DNA from: RGIG8050 sp045588915
GTDB lineage: Bacteria > Bacillota > Clostridia > Christensenellales > UBA1242
Assembly: GCA_045588915.1 (NCBI GenBank)
Contig: JAZNFA010000004.1
Span: forward strand, 175,835 to 239,834
Reading direction: 5' to 3'
DNA length: 64,000 nucleotides
The position numbers and the translations under genes are program-made. This document shows positions 51,905 to 60,861 of this stretch, one piece after another. Below the pieces are notes generated by a model. That model did no database searches. It saw nothing but the letters and a program-made list of their open reading frames with translations, and was not told the origin of the DNA. Numbering within the stretch: the first letter of the stretch is position 1; the number at the start of each line of letters is the position of its first letter.

Positions 51905-52459
51905 ATGGAAAAATTAAACCAAAGAATTGTTGTGATTGAAGGTCCAAGTGGTGCTGGTAAAGATACAATTATTAAAACATTAGTAAAAAAATATCCTGAC
52001 CGTTTTGCAAAGTTAGTTTCGGTTGCTACACGTGCAATGCGTCCAAATGAAAGCCAAGGGAATCCTTATCATTTTGTTAGTAATGAAGAATTTGACCAAA
52101 TGGTAGCCAGTGGTGATATTTTTGAATACACGATACGTCACGGTGAAAAACGTGGAATGAGTGAAAAATATATCCAAGAGTTATTTACACAAAATAAAAT
52201 TCCATTAAAAGATTGTAATTTAATCGGCGTAAATGCTTTGAAATCACGTTTTCAAGATGTCGTAACAATTTTTATTACAGCCGATAAAAATGAAATAGAA
52301 CAACGTTTACACCGTCGTGGTGATGCTTTAAAAGATATTGAAGCAAGAATGGCTGATTATGATGAGTGTATAAAGGAAGCTGAGCACTTCGACCACGTGA
52401 TTATGAATGATAATTTAGAAAAAACAATCGACAAAATTCTTCAGATTATTTATAATTAA
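51905..52459 (+). CDS. gmk: Guanylate kinase
   Basis: A 184-residue enzyme that makes GDP from GMP. Visible: P-loop EGPSGAGKDTI near residues 13-23 (the usual Ser/Thr after Lys is Asp, DT), SVATRAMRPNESQGNPYHFV near 40-59 for GMP binding, FEYTIRHGEKRGMS near 77, and RLHRRGD near 136. The GKD variant of the P-loop (normally GKST/GKGT) and altered TRxxRxxE spacing keep it within the family, although a related kinase role is possible. Confidence 0.85.
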   Translation: MEKLNQRIVVIEGPSGAGKDTIIKTLVKKYPDRFAKLVSVATRAMRPNESQGNPYHFVSNEEFDQMVASGDIFEYTIRHGEKRGMSEKYIQELFTQNKIPLKDCNLIGVNALKSRFQDVVTIFITADKNEIEQRLHRRGDALKDIEARMADYDECIKEAEHFDHVIMNDNLEKTIDKILQIIYN

Positions 52460-52463
52460 GGTT

Positions 52464-53486
52464 ATGGAAAGCAATAATCAAAAAGAAATCAAAATTATCT
52501 GCACCATCGGTCCTGCAACCGAAGAAGCAGATAAAATCAAAGGATTGGCTGATGCGGGAATGGCAATTGCCCGTTGTAATTTCAGTCACGGAAGCCATGA
52601 AGAACATGGTCGTAAATTCGCAAAGGTTCGCGAAGTAAATGAAAAATACGGTAAAGACATTAAAATTATGTTAGATACCAAAGGACCAGACATTCGTTTA
52701 CGTACATTTGAAAATGGCGAAGTAACGGTTCAACCTGGTGATATTTTCTCATTGTACTGTGATGAACGTGTTGGAAATCAACAAGGTGTTTCAATTTCAC
52801 ACCCAGATTTATACAAATATGTTAAACCTGGTGATACCGTTTTAATTTGTAACGGTTTAATTGTTACCAAAGTTCAAGAAGTTAAAGGTAAAGAAATTGT
52901 TTTACAAATTGAAGTTGGTGGCAAAATGTCAGATAAGAAATCAATGGCTGTTCCAGGTGTTGATGTACACTTACAATTCTTACGCCCAGAAGATATTGAA
53001 GATTTAAAATTTGGTGTTGAACAAAAAGTTGATTTAATCGCAGCATCTTTTGTTAATAAAGCTGAAGATATTCGTGAAATGCGTAAAATTACTGGTGCTA
53101 CCCCAATTATCGCTAAAATCGAAAGTGTACAAGCTGTAGAAAATTTAGACGAAATCATTGCAGAAGCTGACGGTATTATGGTTGCTCGTGGTGATTTAGG
53201 TGTTGAATACCCATTAGAAAAATTACCAACAGTTCAAAAAATGATTATTAAAAAATGTAATGCAGCAAATAAATTTGTAGTTGTTGCTACTGAAATGATG
53301 TTGAATATGATGCAAAAACCACGTCCAAGTCGTGCTGAAACAACCGACGTTGCAAATGCAGTTTACGACGGAACAGACGCAGTTATGACTTCAGAAGAAA
53401 CAGCTATGGGTAATTTCCCAATTGAAACAATTAAATTTATGCGTAAAATTACCAACGAAGCTTGGAAATATAAGAACGCTAAATAA
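52464..53486 (+). CDS. pyk: Pyruvate kinase lacking the C-terminal domain
   Basis: A 340-residue enzyme for the last step of glycolysis. Visible: ICTIGPAT, ARCNFSHGSHEEH near residues 38-50, MLDTKGPDIRLRTF near 70, a B domain, DLIAASFVNKAEDI near 193, PIIAKIESVQAVENLDEI near 218-235 with the catalytic Lys, VARGDLGVEYPLEKLP, and the VATEMMLNMMQKPRPSRAE motif near 276-294 with TSEETAMGNFP. It ends right after the (beta/alpha)8 barrel, so the allosteric C domain (about 120 residues) is absent. It follows gmk by four bases. Confidence 0.94.
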   Translation: MESNNQKEIKIICTIGPATEEADKIKGLADAGMAIARCNFSHGSHEEHGRKFAKVREVNEKYGKDIKIMLDTKGPDIRLRTFENGEVTVQPGDIFSLYCDERVGNQQGVSISHPDLYKYVKPGDTVLICNGLIVTKVQEVKGKEIVLQIEVGGKMSDKKSMAVPGVDVHLQFLRPEDIEDLKFGVEQKVDLIAASFVNKAEDIREMRKITGATPIIAKIESVQAVENLDEIIAEADGIMVARGDLGVEYPLEKLPTVQKMIIKKCNAANKFVVVATEMMLNMMQKPRPSRAETTDVANAVYDGTDAVMTSEETAMGNFPIETIKFMRKITNEAWKYKNAK

Positions 53487-53508
53487 TTATAACAACACAA
53501 TAAAAAAG

Positions 53509-53534
53509 ACGCACCACTCCGGTGCGTTTTTTTA
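53509..53534. terminator. Bidirectional terminator after pyk
   Basis: Perfect stem ACGCACC/GGTGCGT, five-base loop, T-run on each side. Shared by pyk and the convergent surface protein gene. Confidence 0.88.
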
Positions 53535-53552
53535 ATGATAATTATTTGATAA

Positions 53553-55004
53553 TTAGTAATTTATCACTTTAACTTTAATGGTTTGTTCGTAGTTGCCGTC
53601 GCCGTCCCAGTCGAATTGCCAGGTTAAGATATTGTTTGTATCAAAGTCAGCGATGTTTACGGTTAATGTTAAATTGTTAATCGATGCAATTTCGTTAACT
53701 TTAATCACGTTACCTTTTTGGTCAATCATTGTAGCTTGATTTTGGTTGTTTTCACTGATGTTGTAGGTACCAGCAAGTTTAATCACAATTTTTGTAGTAT
53801 CATTTTGAATTGTGCTGTTATTCCAATCTAAAGTGTAAAGATCGAAAACCTCTAATTCGTCATTATGATTGGTATAATCAATTGTCGTTGTTACTGATGA
53901 ATAAGTTTGGTTATTGGTTGCGTCTAATTTTGCAAAACCACAAACTTCTTTAATGCCGTGGAATTTATCACAGTTTGTGTTGGTACAAATTTTTTGGTAA
54001 GATAGCCAGCCGTGTTGAAATGTGTCATTATTGTAAGTATATTGAGGTTTTTCACTTTCGTTGATTTTAACGAATTGGAAATTATGACCTAATGCTGGAA
54101 TGGTTAATTCTGCATCTGTTACTAAATTATCGCACGTTACTTCTTTAAATTTTTGTGCGCAACCATTTTCACAAATCCAGTATTCTTGATTTCCTGTTGT
54201 TTCACAAGTTGGTGCTTGATAATGAATATGGTTAGTTGCGTAAGATGAATGATTTTTTTGTGGAATTTCAACATCGATAATTTCATTTTGACAATTTTCG
54301 TCAGTAAATTTTTTGTCACAATTTAAACATTGATAATGTGCTTGGTGACCTGCTGCTAAACAAGTTGCATCTTGATAAGCATTAAAATGTTCATTATCAG
54401 TTACGTGATTAACAATTACCGTAACATCGCCACTTGGTTGTGTACAATTAACATCATTAAAAGTTTCGTGACATTTTGTGCATTCATAATATTCACGGTG
54501 ACCTGGTTTGGAGCAAGTTGCGATTTCTGCTGGAACGTAATTACCAATACTGTGTTTGTTTTTAGCTAAAATAACAAAATCTTTCGCAATCCAATTTTGA
54601 CAGTTTTTATCGGTAAAGTATTGTCCACAACCATTGGAACAAACGTAGTATTCGCGATGACCAGCTTGATGACAAGTTGGTGCTTGATATGCGACGTGAT
54701 AATTTTCGTTAGTTTTGTGACTTAATTTTTTGGTGGTAACCCAAGTAGTAAAAGTTGTTTTATCAATTGTATAAATACCGTTGACGTCGCTAAAATAAAG
54801 TTCACATTGTGGACATTCCCAATAAGCACGTGTACCAGCTTGTAAACAAGTAGCTTCTTGACCAGCGTGCGCAATCAATTGGTGTTCGTGTTTAGTTTCT
54901 TGTGATGCGCTAAGATTGGGCCATTGTGTGGTAATAAGAATACCAAGCATTGCACCAACAATACCAGCACAAACTAATAAAGCAAGTTGTTTGATTCCTT
55001 TCAT
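53553..55004 (-). CDS. Surface protein with Cys-rich GH-type repeats
   Basis: A 483-residue exported protein. The N-terminal hydrophobic segment (residues 6-27) acts as signal or anchor. Residues about 40-300 hold five repeats of roughly 50 residues with the pattern ATC-x4-(G)H-x-x-(Y/H)Y-x-C-x2-C-x4-F-x-D-x-N-C, for example APTCHQAGHREYYVCSNGCG. Such CxxC repeats occur in Clostridia surface proteins and may bind zinc. The C-terminal part (about 330-483) looks like two beta domains and ends in a D-F-D-WDGDGNYEQTI motif of PKD/Big type. AAGGGG site; TTGATT, 17 bases, TATACT upstream. Function unknown; adhesion is possible. Confidence 0.78.
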   Translation of the reverse strand: MKGIKQLALLVCAGIVGAMLGILITTQWPNLSASQETKHEHQLIAHAGQEATCLQAGTRAYWECPQCELYFSDVNGIYTIDKTTFTTWVTTKKLSHKTNENYHVAYQAPTCHQAGHREYYVCSNGCGQYFTDKNCQNWIAKDFVILAKNKHSIGNYVPAEIATCSKPGHREYYECTKCHETFNDVNCTQPSGDVTVIVNHVTDNEHFNAYQDATCLAAGHQAHYQCLNCDKKFTDENCQNEIIDVEIPQKNHSSYATNHIHYQAPTCETTGNQEYWICENGCAQKFKEVTCDNLVTDAELTIPALGHNFQFVKINESEKPQYTYNNDTFQHGWLSYQKICTNTNCDKFHGIKEVCGFAKLDATNNQTYSSVTTTIDYTNHNDELEVFDLYTLDWNNSTIQNDTTKIVIKLAGTYNISENNQNQATMIDQKGNVIKVNEIASINNLTLTVNIADFDTNNILTWQFDWDGDGNYEQTIKVKVINY

Positions 55005-55112
55005 TGAGTAATCCCCTTTTCGTATCGTGATAGTATAACATAAAACAGTAAGAAAATCAAAATATTTACCATATATAAATAAAAGATTATCAAGAAAATC
55101 AAGCCTTGAGTC

Positions 55113-55141
55113 TTGAAATTAGAATTGAAAAATGTTATGCT
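55113..55141 (+). promoter_or_regulatory. Promoter of the MoxR-VWA cluster
   Basis: TTGAAA, 17 bases, TATGCT, then a leader of about 20 bases with an AAAAGGA site. Confidence 0.6.
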
Positions 55142-55167
55142 AAAAAAAATATAAAAGGAAAATTATT

Positions 55168-57297
55168 ATGCTGGAATTAAGTGATATTTTTATACCAACT
55201 CCTTTAGACAATACGGATCAAAATGGTGATTTTGGTAATCGTAATTTTAAGACGTATGATATGTTTTACATCAAGTCAATCAATGAAATTGAAAAAGATA
55301 AACCAAATTTAATTATGCCGAGTGATTTGGCTGTTTTACAAAGTTCGTTACTTTTTGATGATTATATGGATATTGTCAGTAAAGTTAAAAATAAAGAATA
55401 TTGTCGTGCTTATTTACGTTCAAGTCAAAAATACTTTAATGAAAATAAAATTTCAATTATTGGTAGTGATGGTGATACTTATTGTATCAATCCTTGGGAA
55501 ACAAATTTACCACATTCGCTTGATGTTTGGACACAAGTTGATATGAAGTTAATTTTTAAATTAAAAGAACTAATGCCGGATTTAATTAAATTACGTAAAG
55601 ACAAACATCTTTATCTTCATATTGGTAGATTTCCACAAACATTGGTGAATCCGTTAGAAAATGCTCTTTTTGAAAAGGATTTTAAGGATGGCTTAAAAGA
55701 AGATGGTATGTTAATTCCAACAGGGAAAAAATATACTTTAGGTTATGATAAAAGAAATCAAAAATTCAAACAATACGAGGAATATGCAGTTAAAAGTCAG
55801 GATAACACAAATGAACGTAAAGTTATTCGTATAGAAAAGAATAACATTTATTATTGGATAGAAGTTGAAGATATTTGTTGGCGAGTTATGCTTGACCCAA
55901 GTATTCCATTTGACATCAACGCCAAAGATACTGATATTGATAAATATGTTTTACATTCCGAATATGCATTAAATGCGGGAATGCCTTTTTACCCGAATAA
56001 AGATGATGTTTATAATCATTTATGGCAAAATTCATCACCACGTGCTTGGTTGAACGCATTAAATGTTAATAATCTTAAATCGAATGGCAATCCAGAATTC
56101 TCCGCACCAAATGGTGGTGATTATAGTAAGAATAATTTTTTAAATGAAGCTTTTGCCGAAATTATTGAAAAATTAAAATTTATTGATTTACAAAAACCAG
56201 AAAATAAACAATTCAAACAACGACAAGGTTGGGGTGTTGAGATTCGTGAAAAACCAATGACGATTGATGAACAAATTAAGTTCTATGTCGAAAATGGAAA
56301 ATCATTTATGCTCCACGGTTTGAGTGGTGTTGGCAAAAGCCGTCGTGTTCAAGAATTAGATCCTGATTTAATTAGAATTGAGTTACGTAACGGAATGGAA
56401 CCTGAGGAAATTAAAGGTAAAACAATTTATCGCAATAATGATAAGACGCAATCGGGTGAATGGTGTCCACCATATTGGTTTCATTTATTATGTGAAAAAT
56501 GTGCGAAAGAACCAGACAGAAAACACATTGTGTTTATTGATGAAATTACAAATGTAAAGCCATCTGTGCAAAGTTTGGTTTATCATATTGTTTTGGAACA
56601 TACCTTAGATTTAGAGTTAGGTAAGTTGCCGGAAAATGCTGTGGTTGTTGCTGCTGGTAATAGTATTACCGAAAGTGCTGCCGCTTTTGATATGGCAGAA
56701 CCACTTTTCCGTCGTTTTGTGGGACACGTGGAAATTCCGTTAGATATTCCGAATTGGTTGGAATGGGGAAGCAAATTTGATGCTAAGAAACAGCATTTAA
56801 ACGTGCATCCATTGATTGCAAACTTTGTGGGTACTTATGGCGAAAAAGTCTTTTATACGCAATACGACCCCGAAAATCCACCCAAAACAGCAATTGACCC
56901 ACGTGGTTGGGAACAAGTGAGTGATATCATTTACGATAACAAAGGGGTTTTGGCAAGAGAGTTAATTCAAAATAAAGTCGGCAATGAAATCACGGCTTCT
57001 TTGATTGAGTTTGCACAAAAAGCACCAATTACTGTGCAAGATGTGATTGCCGGAAATTATACTTACAGTGAAATTCCAACTAAGTTTGATGCGAAGTATG
57101 CTTTAGCTTTGAGTTTACGTTATGCCAAAAATGATGAAGTTGCGATAGTTCGTGATTTTATTCAACAAAGATTAGGCACAGAAATTTTAAAGATGTATGA
57201 TTCTGTTTGGGTTGGTAATGATAATGAAAAAGCACTTTTCTTATCTGGTTTAATGCAAGGAACGACAAATCAACAAAATCAAGGTTGGGAAAAATAA
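55168..57297 (+). CDS. MoxR-type AAA ATPase with large N-terminal region
   Basis: A 709-residue protein. Residues about 380-600 are a MoxR/dynein-like AAA module: Walker A HGLSGVGKSRRV near 383, IRIELRNGMEPEEIKGKTIY, Walker B HIVFIDEITNVKPS near 452, the sensor VVVAAGNSITES near 492, and an arginine finger in AEPLFRRFVGHVEIP. The first 370 residues are mostly of unknown type (a LYLHIGRFPQTLVNPL stretch and a WQNSSPRAWLNALN block). It heads a tight three-gene unit with a P-loop-less ATPase-like protein and a VWA protein. MoxR ATPases remodel partner complexes in concert with VWA proteins. The N-terminal region may be the substrate-binding part. Confidence 0.82.
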   Translation: MLELSDIFIPTPLDNTDQNGDFGNRNFKTYDMFYIKSINEIEKDKPNLIMPSDLAVLQSSLLFDDYMDIVSKVKNKEYCRAYLRSSQKYFNENKISIIGSDGDTYCINPWETNLPHSLDVWTQVDMKLIFKLKELMPDLIKLRKDKHLYLHIGRFPQTLVNPLENALFEKDFKDGLKEDGMLIPTGKKYTLGYDKRNQKFKQYEEYAVKSQDNTNERKVIRIEKNNIYYWIEVEDICWRVMLDPSIPFDINAKDTDIDKYVLHSEYALNAGMPFYPNKDDVYNHLWQNSSPRAWLNALNVNNLKSNGNPEFSAPNGGDYSKNNFLNEAFAEIIEKLKFIDLQKPENKQFKQRQGWGVEIREKPMTIDEQIKFYVENGKSFMLHGLSGVGKSRRVQELDPDLIRIELRNGMEPEEIKGKTIYRNNDKTQSGEWCPPYWFHLLCEKCAKEPDRKHIVFIDEITNVKPSVQSLVYHIVLEHTLDLELGKLPENAVVVAAGNSITESAAAFDMAEPLFRRFVGHVEIPLDIPNWLEWGSKFDAKKQHLNVHPLIANFVGTYGEKVFYTQYDPENPPKTAIDPRGWEQVSDIIYDNKGVLARELIQNKVGNEITASLIEFAQKAPITVQDVIAGNYTYSEIPTKFDAKYALALSLRYAKNDEVAIVRDFIQQRLGTEILKMYDSVWVGNDNEKALFLSGLMQGTTNQQNQGWEK

Positions 57298-57701
57298 TGA
57301 GTGTTGAAGTTAGAAATAAAGTCATCACATTGTTACGCAATCGACAACACTGGCCATTATTAGTGGAAGGTTTAACAGCAAAAGATTTACCAACAGCTGT
57401 GATTTTGCCAGCAACGATTAAAGAAACAGAAATGGGTATCTTGCCCAATGTGAATGGTTTCAAATATCCAAAATGGATTATGACAATTCTGATTAAGGCA
57501 CGTGAAAAAAAAGAAATTATCTTGTGTCTTGATGGTATTGATGCACTCCCCTTCGATGAGCAATTAAAGTTTTATGGCTTGTTGAAAAACAAAGGATTAA
57601 ATGCTTTTGCTTTACCGGAACAAACGCAAATTGTTGTGACAGCAAAACAATTAGAAAAGGTAGCACCAAAGATTAAAAATCTTTGTTTGTTGGTGAAGTA
57701 A
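57297..57701 (+). CDS. Degenerate AAA-like protein without P-loop
   Basis: A 134-residue protein coupled to the MoxR gene (TAATG). It has the order of an AAA core: LLVEGLTAKDLPTAVILPAT where a Walker A would be, then IILCLDGIDALPFDEQLKFY (a Walker B-like stretch with DGID for DE) and TQIVVTAKQLEKVAP as sensor 1. No GKS/T is present, so ATP hydrolysis is unlikely. It may pack with the MoxR ring or bridge to the VWA protein. This reading is by eye. Confidence 0.65.
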   Translation: MSVEVRNKVITLLRNRQHWPLLVEGLTAKDLPTAVILPATIKETEMGILPNVNGFKYPKWIMTILIKAREKKEIILCLDGIDALPFDEQLKFYGLLKNKGLNAFALPEQTQIVVTAKQLEKVAPKIKNLCLLVK

Positions 57702-57702
57702 G

Positions 57703-59010
57703 ATGATAATGATGGATGCTAATCAACGAATGATTGAAGCGACAAAGAATGGCGTTTTAAGTAAGTTTCCTTTGTTGGGTTCAGTAATGGCAAGTTTGTC
57801 CATTAAAGCTGATAGTCAAATTCAAACGGCGGCTACTGATGGCATCGATATTTTTTATTCGCCGGATTATTTGCAAAAATTAACACACGAAGAAAGAGTT
57901 TTTGTTTTAGCTCACGAAATTATGCACGTGGCTTTTGATCATATTATACGTGGAACAGATAAAGATCACGAAACGTGGAATAAAGCGACAGATGCTGTCA
58001 TCAATCAAATGTTAAAGCAGGCAAATTTACCACTTCCTAAAGATGCAATTGATATTCCAAATGCAATCGATAAATCAGCAAACGAAATTTATGACGCAAT
58101 CTGGGGTGGGAAAAAAGCTGACCAACAAGACAATGCAGTAAATCAAAATGGACAAGGTGAAGGTCAATCAGGACAACAACCAACTAACCATAACTTATGG
58201 GAAGAAGCTGCCAAACAAATCCAAGCAAATAATGATGGTAAAAAAATACCTTACAATGAAAAAAATTTTACCGAAGCTAACGAAAAAATTAAAAGTGAAA
58301 TCGGGAAAAAAATTCGTGAGCAATTAGAACAAGAAAGCAGTCAAGCGAAAGAAGCTGGTCAAGGTGAAGGTGGTGAAAAAAGATATTTAGGTGATGTTGG
58401 CAACGTTACTAAACCAGTTATTTCTTGGCAAAGCATTTTACGTCGTGAACTTGATCTTGAAGAAGAACGCTGGTCATATCGTCGTGCAAAGGAAGAAAAT
58501 GATTTTCAACCACGTTTAGAAGATTTAGAAATCTGTGACCTTGCCGAAGTAGAAGTTTTATTGGATACTAGTGGTTCGGTTGATGATAAATTATTAAAAA
58601 GTTTCTTACGCCAAATTAAACACATCGTCAAAGATGCTAAATTAAAAGTCGGTTGTTTTGATACTAATTTTTATGGTTTCCACGAAGTAAAAAGAGTAAA
58701 AGATATTGATAATTTCCCAGTAGTTGGTCGTGGTGGTACTGATTTTGATTTAGCGTTAGCCAGTTTTTCAAAAAATCGTTCTGTCAATAAAATTATTTTT
58801 ACCGATGGTTTTGATAAAGTTACTGAAACAAACGAGAATAAAAAAATCAAAAATTTATATTGGTTAGTTTGGGCAAATGATTTATTTAAACCTTGTTGTG
58901 GCCGAGTTATTTTTGTTGACCGATATGCGATTGATTATCAAACCAAAAAATTAACGACTTGTCTTGTGAAACCGAAACAAATAATAAACGAGCGCGAACA
59001 AAGTAAATAA
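57703..59010 (+). CDS. DUF2201-type metallopeptidase-like/VWA protein
   Basis: A 435-residue protein. The N-terminal domain (about 1-120) carries a zinc-protease-like HExxH in VLAHEIMHVAFDH near residues 67-79. A Gln/Gly-rich charged linker follows (to about 230). The C-terminal VWA-like domain has the MIDAS motif VLLDTSGSVDD near 286 and GRGGTDFDLALASF near 346. This matches the DUF2201 pair of domains that sits beside MoxR ATPases. It starts one base after the previous stop; three in-frame ATGs are close together. Its cargo or target is unknown. Confidence 0.85.
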   Translation: MIMMDANQRMIEATKNGVLSKFPLLGSVMASLSIKADSQIQTAATDGIDIFYSPDYLQKLTHEERVFVLAHEIMHVAFDHIIRGTDKDHETWNKATDAVINQMLKQANLPLPKDAIDIPNAIDKSANEIYDAIWGGKKADQQDNAVNQNGQGEGQSGQQPTNHNLWEEAAKQIQANNDGKKIPYNEKNFTEANEKIKSEIGKKIREQLEQESSQAKEAGQGEGGEKRYLGDVGNVTKPVISWQSILRRELDLEEERWSYRRAKEENDFQPRLEDLEICDLAEVEVLLDTSGSVDDKLLKSFLRQIKHIVKDAKLKVGCFDTNFYGFHEVKRVKDIDNFPVVGRGGTDFDLALASFSKNRSVNKIIFTDGFDKVTETNENKKIKNLYWLVWANDLFKPCCGRVIFVDRYAIDYQTKKLTTCLVKPKQIINEREQSK

Positions 59011-59040
59011 AAAAAATATTTTATTTTTGTTGATGTTATC

Positions 59041-59070
59041 TTGAAATGTATGATGATGCAGTGTTATAAT
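59041..59070 (+). promoter_or_regulatory. Promoter of the 311-residue unknown gene
   Basis: TTGAAA, 18 bases, TATAAT, then about 24 bases with AAAAGGAG before the ATG. Confidence 0.65.
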
Positions 59071-59094
59071 AAGAACGAAAAAAAGGAGTAAATT

Positions 59095-60030
59095 ATGAAA
59101 TTAAATAAACTAATTACCCCTACTGTGATTGGCAAAGGTTATGAACAGGCACAAGTTCCCGTGCGTTTATTAAATCATCAGGATTTAGAAAAGTATCCTT
59201 TTTTGAAAGATTTAATTTTTGCGTCACGTGAAGACGTGGACTACTGCTGGTTAGCAAACGACACTTTGTATAAGGAAAATGCAAATTCGTTCAAAAATTA
59301 TAGTGATGGTTGTTACAGTCTGCGCGACAAAAAGCACTACCCCATTGAAAGACGGATTGATGAACCATGGGAAGATGATGTTTATCGTTACATTTATAAT
59401 TTAAGTGTAAAAACTCGTAACAACTATGAACCATCAAAATGTCGTTTCAACAGTTGTTTATGTATGGAAATTGATGTGAATGCGTATTTACAATTGATGA
59501 AGGTTGATAAATCTTATTTCCCTTTTGAAATTAAAAATGACTACCAAAAATATCACTATGTTAATTTGGGTGAGCAATTTGACGTTCGCACAGGTCAGAA
59601 AGGAACTCAAAAAATTACGTGGTGCGTTTTAAATCCCGAAATTTTATTCAAAGCAATGAAATTACAAGAAACCAAAAAATCAGGACCTTGCCAAAAAGTT
59701 TTATTGTGTGATTTAGGAAACGCAGGTATGTCTAATTTTGTTTTTCGTTGTGAAGAATTGGGTTATTTTAAACCAGGACAAGAAAACACCATTATGCGTA
59801 ATTTAAATGGTGACGGTAATCAAAAAAACGGCTTTATAGAAAGTATTTTCGCCAAGGAAACAGCTTTGTTAAGAAATGTAAGGAGTAAAAAAACTACAGC
59901 AATTCCAACCAACGTTAATGCATTAAAAAAAGAATTCATCAAAGCAATGCAAACAAATCCCGAAGCTTTACGCGAACTAATCCCATTAATGAAAGAATTT
60001 ATAGATACCCAAGAAAACCGTACTTTGTAA
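59095..60030 (+). CDS. Unknown 311-residue protein
   Basis: No family recognised. The N-terminal half is rich in Tyr/Asp/Trp (REDVDYCWLANDTLYKEN, CYSLRDKKHYPIERR) with several cysteines (CRFNSCLCMEI near 122-132), and the central part has WCVLNPEILFKAMKLQ. The last 60 residues form a helical tail (FIKAMQTNPEALRELIPLMK). No membrane segments. It follows the MoxR-VWA unit with its own promoter; its stop is two bases from that of the convergent peptidase-like gene. Confidence 0.7.
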   Translation: MKLNKLITPTVIGKGYEQAQVPVRLLNHQDLEKYPFLKDLIFASREDVDYCWLANDTLYKENANSFKNYSDGCYSLRDKKHYPIERRIDEPWEDDVYRYIYNLSVKTRNNYEPSKCRFNSCLCMEIDVNAYLQLMKVDKSYFPFEIKNDYQKYHYVNLGEQFDVRTGQKGTQKITWCVLNPEILFKAMKLQETKKSGPCQKVLLCDLGNAGMSNFVFRCEELGYFKPGQENTIMRNLNGDGNQKNGFIESIFAKETALLRNVRSKKTTAIPTNVNALKKEFIKAMQTNPEALRELIPLMKEFIDTQENRTL

Positions 60031-60032
60031 CT

Positions 60033-60761
60033 TTAAAAAACATTATTAACTACGGATTCGACAACTTTCCGTTTATAAATTTTAGAAAATGGACCGAAGA
60101 ATTTTTTAATTTGTCCATCATACATAATAAAAGAGCCATTGGGTATTGCATAAAATTCATTCTTATCACTGAAAGGAAGAATATAATTTTGTACTAAATT
60201 GGGTAATTCCGTTGTTCCTTGATAAATCAAATTCTCACCATCAAAATGCGGAATTAATCGTAAGTTAATAATCCCCAATCCTTGCAAAATTCGAGGTTGA
60301 GTTAATTCTTTTTCGTGTTCTGGAAAATTACAAATTGTTTTTGTTAAACACATTGATGCAGCAGAAACAGCAACTACTACTCCAGTGTAATTTTTAATTA
60401 AATAGCTAAACTTAATTTTTTTTAAAAATTCAAGTTGGCGTAAAATTTCACCACCACACATAAAAATTAAATCGGCATTTTGAATCAACTCTGCTGTTTG
60501 ATTTTTTGTACGGTTATCTAACACATTAACTTCATTAAATTTTTTATTTGTCATAACAAAAGCTTCGGCTAAAAGTTTTGCCACAGAATCATTAACAGTA
60601 TAATCATTTGGGTCATTAGCAATAACAAGTAATCGATGATAGCCAGGTAAAAACTTATCAATCAAAGTTAAAATTCCGTTTTCATCAGGGATTTCGCAAG
60701 GAATACGCACCCCATCTTGATTTTTTAGATAATGAACAAATTTACTCGTAATAAAGAACAT
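60033..60761 (-). CDS. Peptidase E (S51)-like protein
   Basis: A 242-residue protein of the class I glutamine amidotransferase-like fold. The first half has LLVIANDPNDY and ADLIFMCGGEILRQLEFLKK near residues 92-111; the nucleophile elbow is VVVAVSAASMC near 123-133 (GxSAG in classic PepE) and the likely catalytic His lies in LRLIPHFD near 167. It therefore resembles S51 peptidases with changed elbow glycines; activity is uncertain. I chose MFFITSKF because a TTGAAA/TAAACT promoter ends seven bases before it; a longer frame exists upstream that overlaps the recombinase gene. Confidence 0.7.
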   Translation of the reverse strand: MFFITSKFVHYLKNQDGVRIPCEIPDENGILTLIDKFLPGYHRLLVIANDPNDYTVNDSVAKLLAEAFVMTNKKFNEVNVLDNRTKNQTAELIQNADLIFMCGGEILRQLEFLKKIKFSYLIKNYTGVVVAVSAASMCLTKTICNFPEHEKELTQPRILQGLGIINLRLIPHFDGENLIYQGTTELPNLVQNYILPFSDKNEFYAIPNGSFIMYDGQIKKFFGPFSKIYKRKVVESVVNNVF

Positions 60762-60768
60762 TAAATAT

Positions 60769-60797
60769 AGTTTAACTTTTAATGAACTAATTTTCAA
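60769..60797 (-). promoter_or_regulatory. Promoter of the peptidase E-like gene
   Basis: Minus strand: TTGAAA, 17 bases, TAAACT, seven bases to the ATG; leaderless layout. Confidence 0.55.
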
Positions 60798-60861
60798 CTT
60801 GTTTAATTTATCGTTCGTATTTGTGAATTGTGGTGCACCAATTTGTCGCACAGACACAATT

